64,000 nt of DNA from contig OX387188.1 in NCBI GenBank assembly GCA_947561395.2, positions 35,707,942 to 35,771,941 of the forward strand. The letters are read 5' to 3'. The notes under the pieces were generated by a model. The model did no database searches. It worked only from the letters and a program-made list of their open reading frames with translations, and was not told the DNA's origin. This stretch comes from Buxus sempervirens (lineage: Eukaryota > Streptophyta > Magnoliopsida > Buxales > Buxaceae). Made by a program: the position numbers and the translations under genes. Below, in pieces: positions 46,178-57,527 of the stretch; the first letter of the stretch is position 1, and the number at the start of each line of letters is the position of its first letter.

Positions 46178-47298
46178 ATGGATATTCAAAACTTCTTCTC
46201 TTCATTGATGAATACCATTCTTCTCACGGCCTTGATACAAAAAGCTCTATCAGCAAATCATCGATTTGAAACTTGTGTGCCTCGAAACTGCAGTAATGGC
46301 ATTACCTTAAGCTATCCTTTTTGGGTTTCTCGTGAACAAGAATCCTACTGTGGTTATTGGAGATCACCTGTAATGAGAAGGAGCCTGTGATTGAGATATC
46401 TAACGACGAATACATTATTAGAGATATCTTTTATTTGAACAACTCAGTTTTAGTGGCCAACTCCAGGGCCATCAGAGATGTCTGTCCCACTCCCATACAT
46501 AATATCAGCCTTGCTAACACTCCCTTTACTTATGGCTTCTACCATGCGTATCTTCACTTCTTCTACAATTGTACCACAGCTCCTCTCAAGTACCTTACTT
46601 ACCCAATTTCTTGTGCTAGCAATTCGAACCATCAGTCTTTTGCCGCATTTATTGTTGGGAAAAACAACTCACTTTTTCCCTCTCTGTGTAAATTATGAGA
46701 ATAAAACAAATGCAGAAAAATAGAAACCAGAAAAATAACACCGAGATTTTTTACATGGAAAACCCTCCAATGTGAAGAGAAAACCCACGGGACCTAGTCC
46801 AGATAAACTTTCACTATGAAATAATGGGAATACAACTTCAAGAGGAAAGCATATCTTGGATTACAGAATAACTTCACCAAATAAAAGGTGGAAACCCGTA
46901 CCATATGAGGACTGTAATAGTACCTCAATGTCAAACTTCAGCTGTGCTGGAATCAATCTGCACTTGTGGATGATCACTTCACATATAGCTTCTCTGACAA
47001 GAATAACTCTATTCTTGTCTTACACTTCTCTCTCTCTCTGAAAGTGCTTCAAAACTATGAATTCTGGATCATATAGAATGACTAAGATTATGCCCCTTCA
47101 TATAGGCATAACCACACGTAACAACAACAACAACAAAAAAACGCATACATGCGTTAAGTTGCTTTAGTTTCTGCCGTTTTGAGGCTTCAGCAGTTTTTCC
47201 TCTTCAACTTCAATCACCTGCTGTTTCTGAAGTTGAGAGATATGTGGGCCTGGTCCCATTATGAGACAGGACACCACAACAAAACTCCCCCTCCTGTC

Positions 47299-48750
47299 TC
47301 ATATAGAGTAGCCGCCCAAACATGACAAACTCCTACAATGTTCATGCTTATCTTTTGGAAGGGCCTTGGTCATCATATCTGATAAATTGTCATCGGTATG
47401 GATCTTCTTTAGTTGCAGTTGCTTTTCTTCTAGGACATCTCGTATCCAGTGATACCTCACATCAATGTGTTTTGTCCTTGAATGAAAACTGGCATTTTTT
47501 CTTAAATGAATCGCACTTTGACTGTCACAGTAAAAGACATATCTGTCTTGCTTCAAGTCTCGTTCTTGAAGAAATCTCTTCATCCATAGCATTTCTTTGC
47601 ATGCATCTGTAGCTGCAATGTATTCTGCTTCGGTAGTTGACAAGGCATTACACTTTTGCAACTTGGACTGCCATGAAACTTCTCCCCCTGCAAAAGTAAA
47701 TAGATAACCTGACGTGGATTTTTGAGTGTCCACATCTCCAGCCATGTCTGCATCTGTGTAACCTTCTAGTATCGGCTTGTCACCTTCAAACTTCAAACAT
47801 TCTTTGGATGTACCTCGGAGATATTTGAGAATCCACTTTACAGCTGCCTAGTGTTCTTTGCCTGGATCTGCTAGAAATCTGCTAACAACTCCAACCGCAT
47901 GTGCAATGTCAGGCCTTGTGCATACCATAGCGTACATGAGGCTTCCTACAACTGAGGCGTAAGGAACCTTCTTCATTTCTTCTTTCTCCTCTTTTGTAGT
48001 TGGACATTGACTGGAACATAGCTTAAAGTGCCCTGCAAGTGGTGACCCGACTGGTTTTGCATTGTGCATGTTGAACCTTTGAAGAATCTTTTCAATGTAC
48101 CTTTCTTGTGACAACCACAGCTTTCTAGTTTTCCTGTCACGAGAGATCTGCATGCCAAGGATTTGTTTGGCTTGCCCTAAGTCTTTCATGTCAAAAGACT
48201 TGCTTAATTCTTGCTTTAACCTGGCAATTTTGTTAGTACCATTACCAACAATTAACATATCATCAACGTAAAGCAAGAGAATAATAAAATCACCATCAGA
48301 AAATTTCTTGATGAAAACGCAGTGATCTGAAGTTGTTCTTGTGTACTCATGCTCTGTCATGAAAAAGTCAAACTTTTTGTACCACTGCCTGGGGGCCTAC
48401 TTTAACCCGTATAAGCTTTTCCTCAGCTTACAAACCATGTGTTCTTTACCTTTGACTTTAAACCCTTCTGGCTGCTCCATGTATATTTCTTCATCCAAGT
48501 CACCGTGAAGAAAAGCTGTTTTTACATCTAGTTGCTCAACTTCTAAGTTCATGCTTGCAGCCAGACCTAACACCACTCGGATGGATGACGTATTTACAAC
48601 AGGTGAAAAGATTTCATCAAAATCAATACCTTTCTTTTGTCCAAAACCTTTCACAACCAATCTTGCTTTGTACCTTGGTTGTGAGGTCTTGTCTTTTGTA
48701 TTGAGCTTAAAAACCCATTTGTTTTTAAGTGCCTTCTTATCTTTTGGTAG
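47299..48750 (-). pseudogene. Copia pol, C-terminal part (RT and RNase H), defective
   Basis: Continues the polyprotein after the solo LTR: LPKDKKALKNKWVFKL, RT with LLLYVDDMLIVG and RNase H to the end. Two nonsense changes relative to the young copy: TAG after SLYGLK (near 48398; glutamine in the intact copy) and TAG in KEHWAAV (near 47848; tryptophan in the intact copy). Confidence 0.9.
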
Positions 48751-51199
48751 TGTAGACACCTGATTTTTGCACCCCCAAAAATGCAAAAAATAAAATTTTC
48801 AATTAAAAAGTCAAACCCTGAGGGGCCTGAAATTTGACTTTTTGATCCAAAGAGAATTGGCCATCAAACTTCCTCTCATTGAAAAGATCATTTCAACACG
48901 GTTCTAACGCAACTGAGTTTGCCAGAATCCGAGTCCGGATGAGGAAGTTATGAGCCGGTCAAACTTTTGGGGAAGCGAAAGTTGACTTTTTGTTCGACCC
49001 CAATTCAACTGCCCAATTTGATCCCATTGGATAGAGCATTCCGAACCGATTCCAACGACACCAAATTTGCTAAAATCGGACATCGAACGGAAAAGTTATG
49101 GGCAGTTGAAGTTTCAAAGAAAGCTGCCCATGTGGCAAAATAGCAGCAAAAAGCAGAATAAATGAATTAAATAAATAAAATAATCATTTAATAAAAATAT
49201 CTTTGTTTTTTAATAATATTTTAATAAAAGAATCTCGTTTTTATAATAAAATAATCAAAAAATCAGATAAAAATCTTTAAATAAGTCAAATTTAATAAAG
49301 CATTTGAAATCCAGCATTTTAAAAACGTGCTGGACCGTATTTGAAGTACGGGCGAGGCATGCCCGTATTTCAAATACGGGCAAGCTTCTAGAAGGGGACG
49401 CGTGTCGCTGTACGGCGGGACACGCGTCCCGTACGGCCGATTTTGCGGGATTTGAAAATGTGCGATTTTACGGGCAAGGCATGCCCGTACTTCAAATACG
49501 GGCACGAAAATTTTGCCTATAAATAGAGAGGCCACCCCCCTCATTTGAACAAGTTGGTCCCCCATATGCCCCCACTCTCCGGTTTTGCTTTCTCCCACGT
49601 CCGAAACCCTGTCCAAATACACTCCCATTCCCAAGCTTAACTTTATCCCCAAAATACCCCCATGCTACTTAAACCATGCCTAATCCCTCTCTTTTAGCCT
49701 CCATTCAATTCCACCTTAGCAAACCTCTTTCAAAATCATCCTAAGAAAACCCGAAGGACGCGGAAGCGCTGCCGGAATTTTCGGAGAATCCATACATCAA
49801 CAAATCCAGAAGTAATAGTAGGGTAACATCTCTAATGGCTTCTTTCTTTTGATATACATGAAAATTCCTTCATATAAGTGACTTTGTATTCGTTCTTTTT
49901 TTATCTTATCACATGTTTACTAATCAACTTGTTTAGTTTTGGTGGAATCCTCCCATGCAAATGAGCAACATTCCATGAAATAAAGGATGAACCCATAGAA
50001 CAATAAAAAAGCAGTATTTTGATTAATGATGCTTGCAAATACAAAAGGAGTTTGTACTCCTTAGATCTTCCCCTGTAAATTCCCCCTTTCCCATTCTTGA
50101 ATTTGGCTGCAAATAATCAAGATAAAGTCTTGTTGCTTCAAGAAAAACAAAGGGAAGAAGGAAAAATGGCCTTTTAGGCCAAATGAAGGAAATGAAGGAT
50201 TCTGAAGACAGTGGAATCAGCCCAAACATTGAAGAACATTCCAAGAAGACCACAGAATTGATTCCGGTCGAAATTGGCACAAGAATGCAAGTTCGGATGA
50301 AAACCGTAAACTCAGAGCGGTTCAGGCGTGCCCGTAATTAATCTACGGTCTGGCCTGAACCGTATTAAAATTACGGTTTAGCCCAGACCGTGATTGAAAT
50401 ACGGTCACTCGATAAGGTAACTTAAAAAAGTAATTTTTCTAACCCGGTTCAATCTGACCCATTTAAACTTGACCCAATTAATTGGGCTTCTTGGATAATT
50501 CCAAGCCAATTCTTGAGATTGTGGGCCTAGGTGGGCCCACCAAGGCTTCGTGGGCCCTCCAATGGGGCCCACATCCCGAATGGCCTAACCAAGGCTCGTT
50601 TGGATAAACGGACTCAAGGCCACATGATTAACTGCCCGTGGGCCAAACCCAAGCCCAATGGGCCATAAAAAACTCAAACCCGATAAATTGTGTAAATATA
50701 AATAAACCTTCAAATCAAATAGCCAAAATCCAATAAGGGTTACCCAATAACCCGATTTGGGCCTTGGGCTTGACTTTAGCCCAACTTGGATTCCTCTGGG
50801 CCTTCCAACAGGGCCCATATTAGACCCGCCTCACTAATTGATAAAAAGATAAAATCAAATAAAAAAGGGGCCCACACCACCAGAGGGTCCCACCCAGACC
50901 AAATAAGTGTGCATGCTGGTTTAGGAAGGGTGAGACTTAAGTTGACTCAAGACCAAGGAGACCCACGGGACCTGTCAATCGACGGGGTGGGCTAGGGTGT
51001 CTTCGGACTTCCCTAGACGTAATCGAGAACTTACTCAGAACTCTAATAAGCCGCAGACCAGAAAATTAGGCCCGGATAGGTGCCATTTTGTGTCTGCCTG
51101 CACTTCTCAGGCAGTGGCGACTCCAAAACAGTCCCGAGGCTAGCATCACATCAGCATGCACCTCGTCGTGCGGCCCGAAATCGGGGTGCGCACAGGTAG
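48746..51199 (+). mobile_element. Solo LTR (2444 bp) with GGTAG target duplication
   Basis: The LTR occupies 48751-51194 (TGTAGACACC ... GGGGTGCGCACA, TG..CA ends) between GGTAG copies at 48746-48750 and 51195-51199. It has no open frame, no repeated terminus and no primer site, so a solo LTR of a large (probably Gypsy) family is the simplest reading. A TATA box TATAAATAG at 49518-49526 gives plus orientation, opposite to the Copia host. GTGGCGACTCC near the right end also occurs in plant Gypsy LTR regions. Confidence 0.8.
49360..49429. repeat. Two perfect hairpins upstream of the solo-LTR TATA box
   Basis: TGCCCGTATTT-C-AAATACGGGCA (49360-49382), then GGACGCGTGTC (49396-49406) paired with GACACGCGTCC (49419-49429). 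The motif GGCATGCCCGTA(T/C)TTCAAATACGGGCA occurs again just before the TATA box (49469-49503). Confidence 0.85.
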
Positions 51200-53710
51200 C
51201 TTTACCAGGTCATAAGTGTGGTTCTTATGTAAGGAGTTCATCTCTTCTTGCATAGCTTCCACCCACTGCGCCTTGTGTTCGCTTTCTTGAAGTTCCTGGT
51301 AGCTTTCTGGTTCACCTCCATCTGTCAACAAAACATACTCCAATGATGAGTATTTTTGAGTTGGCTTTGGCGGTCTGGAAGACCTTCTAATTTGAGGCTC
51401 TATTGATGGTTCTGGAAGAGGTTGCTCCTCTTGCTCTGGTGGTGCTGAAAAATCAGCAAATTCTACAGGAACATCATCACCAACTGTGCCATCGAGATCT
51501 CGAACTTCTTCCCCATCATCATCATGTGCCATGGGTGAAGGAACTATATCGAGATCAATGAGGTCATCAACATAAGGTTGTGAATTTTCAACCTTGTCGA
51601 AATCTTTGATTGTCTGGTCTTCGAAGAAGACAACGTCTCTGCTTCTAACCACCTTCTTTTCAATTGCATTCCAGAGCTTGTAGCCGAACTTCTCATCTGC
51701 ATACCCTAAGAAAATGCATTGCCTGGTCTTATCATCAAGCTTTGTCCTTTCATCCCTGGGTACATGTACAAATGCTCTGCAGCCGAAGACCTTTAGGTGT
51801 TGGTACAGAACATCTCTCCCTGTCCATATGCTTTCTGGTACATCTCCGTTCAAAGGTCTTGAAGGAGATCGATTTATCAAGTACACGGCGGTATTCATGG
51901 CCTCACCCCAATATGGTCTTGGGAGATTTGCATGTGATAGCATACACCTGATTCTTTCCACAATGGTACGGTTCATCCTTTTTGCAATGCCATTGTGCTG
52001 TGGAGTCTTGGGAACTAATTGCTCATGCCTGATGCCATGACTGCTATAGTACCCTTCGAATGGACCTATGTACTCACCACTGTTGTCTGTACGGATGCAT
52101 TTGAGAGTTCTTCCAGTTTCTCTTTCAACCTTCACATGGAATTGTTTGAAAACCTCCAAAACCTGGTCCTTAGTTTTCAAAGCATATGCCCAAACTTTTC
52201 TAGAAGCATCATCTATGAAAGTTACAAAATAAGAAGCACCTCCTATTGTTTTGACTTTCATAGGACCACAAACATCAGAGTAAATCAAATCTAAAACAAA
52301 TGTTTTTCTTTTACATGAATTCTTTTGAAAAGAGACTCTATGTTGTTTACCAGCTAAACAATGAACACAACGATTTAAATGTGTACCTTTCATGTCTGGG
52401 AGGAGTTGTTTCTTGGAAAGAATCTGTAATCCTTTCTCGCTCATGTGGCCTAGTCGCTTGTGCCACAACTTTGTAGACATTTCTACTTCAACTGTGTTGA
52501 CCTCACTTTTGTATGGCTGCGCCTTCGTCTTGTAGAGAGTACAACACTTGTTCCCTTTTGCAACTATAAGTGATCCTTTAGTAAGCTTCCATTGTCCTTT
52601 ACTAAAGTGATTGTCATAGCCACCATCATCCAACTTTCCTGCTGAGATCAAATTTAGACGGAGATCTGGTACATGCCGCACATCCTTGAGAACCAGTTTG
52701 CAACCAACATTGGTTTTGATGTGAATGTCACCTATGCCGAGAATTTTGGAAACGCCACTGTTTCCCATTTTTACAACTCCATAATCTCCTGCATCATAAG
52801 AAGTGAAAAAATCTTTTCTAGGAGTAGCATGAAATGATGCACTTGTATCAATTACCGAGTCAGTATCTTGACATGTTAGACTTAAACATTCTTGCTCACT
52901 TGAGAAGTAAATAATGTCACCATCCGTGACTGCTGTAGTGGTGACATTATTTCCTTGCATATCTTGCTCTTTCTTGAGCTTTCTGCAATTTCTTTTCATG
53001 TGCCCTTTCTTACCACAATGAAAACATACAAGGTCTTTTCTTGGCCTTGACTTGCTCCTGGAATTTGACTGATTGCCTCTTTCTTTTCTTTCAGACCTCC
53101 CCCTATTTTCTGTGATAAGTGCTTCTGAATATGAAGAGCCCATGGATTTTCTTCTTGTTTCTTCATTTAACAAGATACTTGTTACTTGATTCATAGTAAC
53201 AACCCCATCTGGTGCAGAGTTACTGAGAGAAACAACTAGTGTCTCCCAACTTTCTGGTAAGGAACTCATAAGTAGTAAAGCTTGTAATTCATCATCAAGA
53301 ATCATCTTCATAGATGAGAGTTGGTTTACAATGCTTTGTACTTCATTCAAGTATTCTGATAAATAACTACCTTCTTTGTATTTAAGGTTTACTAGCTTTC
53401 TCATCAAGAAAGCCTTATTTCCTGCAGTCTTTCTCTCGTATAACCCCTCTAATTTTTTCCATAAGGAGTATGCCGAGGATTCATTTGAAACATGATGAAA
53501 AACACTATCATCTAACCATTGCCGAATAAACCCAACAATTTTTCGATCAAGTTTCTTCCATTCATCTTCCTTCATATTTTCTGGCTTGGCTGTATCACCC
53601 TCTATGGGTGCGTACAAGTCTTTACAATATAACAGGTCTTCCATTTTGGCTTTCCAAATCATCCAGTTGGAGCCATTGAGACTAACCATCCTACTTGTAC
53701 TGGTCTCCAT
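51195..53710 (-). pseudogene. Copia gag, protease and integrase part, catalytically damaged
   Basis: The open frame from METSTSRMVSLNGSNWMIWK covers gag, zinc knuckle CFHCGKKGHMKRNC, protease, integrase and the start of RT. It then runs into the solo LTR and ends there at 51146. Compared with the young copy, the protease motif reads DTSAS instead of DTGAS and the integrase reads TDNSGEY and GIAKRMN, replacing the catalytic glutamate by lysine. The element would be unable to transpose on its own even without the insertion. Confidence 0.92.
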
Positions 53711-54721
53711 AATTTAACACAGGGAACAAAAGTCTGACAACTTGTGTTCAAGGATAAGTACACCGACTTGGTTGCTTATATTGATACTGTATCTGTACCT
53801 TGTACACGAACTCTGGGCTCCGATACCACTTGTTGGGAAAAACAACTCACTTTTTCCCTCTGTGTAAATTATGAGAATAAAACAAATGCGGAAAAACAGA
53901 AACCAAAAAAATAACACCGAGATTTTTTACATGGAAAACCCTCCAATGTGAAGAGAAAACCCACGGGACCTAGTCCATATAAACTTCCACTATGAAATAA
54001 TGGGAATACAACTTCAAGAGGAAAGCATCTCTTGGATTACAGAATAACTTCACCAAATAAAAGGTGGAAACCCGTACCGTATGAGGACTGTAATACCTCA
54101 ATGTCAAACTTCAGCTGTGCTGGAATCAATCTGCACTTGTGGATGATCACTTCACATATAGCTTCTCTGACAAGAATAACTCTATTCTTGTCTTACACTT
54201 CTCTCTCTCTCTGAAAGTGCTTCAAAACTATGAATTCTGGATCATATAGAATGACTAAGATTATGCCCCTTTATATAGGCATAACTACACGTAACAACAA
54301 CAACAACAACAACAAAAAATGCATACATGCGTTAAGTTGCTTTAGTTTCTGCCGTTTTGAGGCTTCAGCAGTTTTTCCTCTTCAACTTCAATCACCTGCC
54401 GTTTCTGAAGTTGAGAGATATGTGGGCCTGGTCCCATTATGAGACAGGACACCACCACATTTATCGCTAAGGAAACCGCAAAGCCTTTGATGCAAGAGAA
54501 GAGATGTCAGTCTGCGGTTACCGTGCCAATGGTCTTGGGTGGAAATGATTTTGAAAACGTATCGCGAATGGATTACATGGATTCTTTGAGGAGAGATCTT
54601 CTTTTGGAATGGGATGCAGGTAATTGCATTGAATGCGAGGTAAGCGGAGGGGTATGTGGATTTGATAACAACCAATTCCGGTGCTTTTGCGGCGATCAAA
54701 CCAATAGCGAGTACTGCTATG

Positions 54722-56348
54722 GTAAGCCCATTGATCTGTTCATGTTTTTGTTCATCTTCCCTAAAAATCATCAATTTCATCTTTTCCATTGAGATTAGGA
54801 TCTCACTCTGTTGTTTTCTCCTTGTTTTGCTCTCCACCTTAGTTTTCTTCCGTGAATGACCAAGAAATTTGGACTTTTTGAGTTGAAAATTTAGATTCAT
54901 GTGAAGGAAGGCACTTTGAAGAAGTGATTTTTTTTTTTTTTTTTACCTCTTTTACTTTCTTGAAAAATAGCTAAGGCTGTGATTGGGATTGTTTAATTAA
55001 GTGCTTAATTTAACTCATAACTTACTAGAGCTTTTCTTTTCTTTTCTTTTTTTTTAATATTATGTTTAAAGGATGTTTGGTTATGTTAGATGAGTAAATA
55101 CTTAGCCGTAATATGTTAGATGATTTCATCCAACAGTCCCAGATCCGTCTTGTACGTGGTTGAATAAGTTATAATGTTTTCTTCGTTACAACAAAAAAAA
55201 AAGTAAAGTATTAAGCGTAAGCAATAGAGAGGAAGGGGACGTTCTGAAGAGCTTCTCCTTCCGCTTATTTTTGAAGTAGGTGTTTATTCAACGGATTCGA
55301 CACCTAGTAACTTGGAACTCTACCTATCCTTGTAACTCCGTGACTCAGACCTAGTTACTAGCTTGTCATTACAAAATTATTATTAATATTTTAAATAAGA
55401 AAATAATAAAATATGTTTGAAATATATGAAAATTTTAAATAAAAATTAACAGTTTTTTATATTATTTTACGAGCAAAAAATATAGGTTATAAACCTAAAA
55501 AAGGAATAAATATAAAACTATAAAAAATTAATACATTAAAAGTTGAGATTTAGATTTGATAATTATTCTAAGATAGTTATAGATTTGAGGAGTTCTTATT
55601 CTCCATAATCTATAAAAACAAAGATATCTTTTGTTCTATATGCTATCTTTGTTCTTCATATCCAAAAATTGTTTTTAGATTTGAAGATTGCATTGGAAAA
55701 GAAACCTCCCATAGCTTTTAAATAAATGGTTCCACTATTATAGGAAACAAAAATATATATTGAAAATTAATTCTATATTAACATCTAAAAGAGTATCTAC
55801 AATTAATGGTTTCTTTAGAAAGTGTTTTTTTTAATCAACCGTATATTAGGCAAGCATTACAAGCTTGTTACTCAGACGATTTTCCAAAAAACTCGGACTA
55901 GTTTTCGAGTAAATTGTCCTAATAAACTGGTGAAGTTCTGATCAAACTTACCCTAGTTTTTAGGGCAAGTTTACCAGAACATTAACCTATCCAAGTAACT
56001 TGGCCGTGTATGCCGAATTCCTTCCTGGTTTTAAAACAGTGGTTATTATTACCCAAAAAAAAAATTACTGCGTCGTTTTTACGGTCCGTCGTCGAGGGTT
56101 TGATACCATAAGTTATTAGTAAATAAGAAAAGTTTATGACAAACCATTGCATGATTGTGGCATCCGTACGGCAGAAGGCTCTTTCACTCGTTCATAAGAC
56201 TTCTAGAAAAACCGCTTTAGTCTTTTCTTTATTATAAAAGGCCGCTTTAGTCTTTTCTCTATCATTATTACTTGTTTTTTGTCAACAAATGCTCTATTCG
56301 TATATTAATCCGATCTCCTGGCTCCTCTTCTTCTTCGTTTCGTCTCGT
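54722..56348. other. Spacer; right part is type-C upstream sequence
   Basis: No supported gene in 54722-56050; it is AT-rich with poly-T runs. 56060-56348 matches the type-C upstream region (8425-8960 and 60150-60410), ending at CTTCGTTTCGTCTCGT. There it switches abruptly to type-A upstream sequence. Confidence 0.5.
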
Positions 56349-56444
56349 CTATCTGTGTATTGACTACGGAATCCAAGACTACAAATAAAGAAGACTTTGA
56401 AGTCTGCACGCTGCAGACGATGTGAACTCCACAGAAAGACTACT

Positions 56445-56519
56445 GCGGCTTTCTGTTGAATTGTCACAACTCACAAGAAACTAAAGATTAGTGTGTGTGA
56501 CAATTCAACAGAGAGCCGC
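56445..56519. promoter_or_regulatory. Inverted repeat in type-A upstream region (unit 4)
   Basis: Arms 56445-56468 and 56496-56519 (GCGGCTTTCTGTTGAATTG against CAATTCAACAGAGAGCCGC), one mismatch, 27-nt spacer. It is the same structure as 23788-23864. The right arm is the GACAATTCAACAGAG motif found before type-A and type-B exons. Confidence 0.6.
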
Positions 56520-56648
56520 GCTAGTCTGTCATCGCTAAAGATTAGTGTCCGTTCACGCGTTGAAAAGTCCCAACTATGCTGTAAAATGCATCGCTCGTTT
56601 TCCATATCTCGCAGAAGATTCAAGTCTCTGTGCTTCCACTCTCCAAAA

Positions 56649-57527
56649 ATGCATCCCCATGCCCCCTCATCATCCCTTCTCTTCGTAGGGACCTTCACCT
56701 TATTCTTTCTGGGCGTTTCAATATCTCTGGGAAACGGTTATCCACATCACACAGCGTGCAAGACTAGTGTGTTCAAATGCGGAGACATACAGAACGTCTC
56801 TTATCCTTTCTGGGGAGTTGATCGACCGGCTTACTGTGGTCTTCGGGAGTTCGAGCTCCGGTGCAAAGACAACTATACTGTCATCGAGATGATGTCCGTC
56901 CCATACCGCGTTCTGTCAATGAATCTAATCAAACGGAGTCTAGTAATAGCTCGACTGGATTTGTGGGAGGAACCTTGTACGGAGATTTATAGAAGTACAA
57001 CCCTGAATCAGAGCCTCTTCTCCAAATCCTCCAATACAGGCAAGGTGGCTTTGTTCTACAATTGCAGCTTCCTCGACTTCTCAACCAATCCGATTCCGGG
57101 CGTATCGCTTAAGAACAAATTTACCTGTCCCATCGGGAATGGTGAGCGGAGGGATGCTTACTTCGTACCCGAAGACTACATCTGGGGCTCTAGAGAACCT
57201 GCAGATGGGATATGCCAGAAGAACATCGAAGTCCCAGTTGGAGAACCGGGTCGTGACGACCTCAGGCGAAATCCCGATATAACGGTTCTGAACAGAGCTC
57301 TGAAGGGGGGTTTCGAGGTGGTGTACAATGATGCCGTCATCGATGCGTGTGTTCGTCGGTGTGGTGCTTCCGATGGGAGCTGTGGACGCAACTTGACATC
57401 ACAACAACCCGTTTGCTTTTGCAGAGATCAGCCTTACCCACAAAGTACATGTCCTGGTTCTTCCTCACGATCACCAGGAACAGGTACGCAAGCCTTTGTG
57501 CCCTTTGACTTGTTTGATCATACTTAA
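56649..57527 (+). CDS. LRK10-like receptor ectodomain exon E9 (type A), intact, no adjacent kinase
   Basis: Signal peptide (MHPHAPSSSLLFVGTFTLFF), GUB_WAK_bind ([23 protein letters not shown]) and WAK_assoc (GFEVVYNDA...SCGRNL...[10 protein letters not shown]) are all open. The first of the two tandem donors seen in E1 is mutated (CCAGGAACAG), but the second, ACAG|GTACGC after 57483, remains and leaves phase 1. Unspliced, the frame stops at 57527. The next kinase exons (K4, 62254) lie 4.8 kb away beyond the intact E10 ectodomain, to which K4 clearly belongs. E9 may be an alternative first exon for K4, an ectodomain-only protein, or a recent orphan. One change from consensus: YPFWGV for YPFWGG. 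Confidence 0.83.
   Translation: MHPHAPSSSLLFVGTFTLFFLGVSISLGNGYPHHTACKTSVFKCGDIQNVSYPFWGVDRPAYCGLREFELRCKDNYTVIEMMSVPYRVLSMNLIKRSLVIARLDLWEEPCTEIYRSTTLNQSLFSKSSNTGKVALFYNCSFLDFSTNPIPGVSLKNKFTCPIGNGERRDAYFVPEDYIWGSREPADGICQKNIEVPVGEPGRDDLRRNPDITVLNRALKGGFEVVYNDAVIDACVRRCGASDGSCGRNLTSQQPVCFCRDQPYPQSTCPGSSSRSPGTGTQAFVPFDLFDHT

Larger units (their letters stand above)
46653..54459 (-). mobile_element. Older, defective copy of the same Copia family
   Basis: 7807 bp flanked by TTTAT (46648-46652 and 54460-54464). LTRs 46653-47281 and 53831-54459 (629 bp each) differ by about a dozen substitutions plus several small indels by eye, so it is clearly older than the copy at 13102. The primer-binding site TGGTATCGGAGCC is at 53816-53828 (minus strand); the polypurine tract is near 47284-47294. 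The coding region is cut by a 2444-bp solo LTR (48751-51194) and carries nonsense and catalytic-site changes. Confidence 0.95.
46178..54721 (+). pseudogene. LRK10-like ectodomain pseudogene E8, split by a Copia element
   Basis: The left part (46178-46652) encodes FETCVPRNCSNGITLSYPFW (GUB_WAK_bind) and, after a frameshift near 46353 (TATTGGAGATC where the related 61930 copy has TATCCGGAATTGGAGATC), PVIEISNDEYIIRDIFYLNN to NHQSFAAFI. The right part (54465-54721) continues in the same frame with AKETAKPLMQEKRCQSAV and a WAK_assoc end (CIECEVSGGVCGF...FRCFCGDQTNSEYC) before a donor TATG|GTAAGC. Between them lies the Copia element 46653-54459 with TTTAT duplicated on both sides. This is a different subtype from A-D. 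No kinase exon of its own follows. Confidence 0.85.

Noticed and set aside
48751..51194. Complete non-autonomous retrotransposon rather than a solo LTR
   Set aside because: No repeated terminal sequence, primer-binding site or polypurine tract was found inside.
46653..54459. Two separate Copia fragments flanking unrelated DNA
   Set aside because: LTRs, orientation, outer TTTAT and inner GGTAG duplications all show one element with a later insertion.
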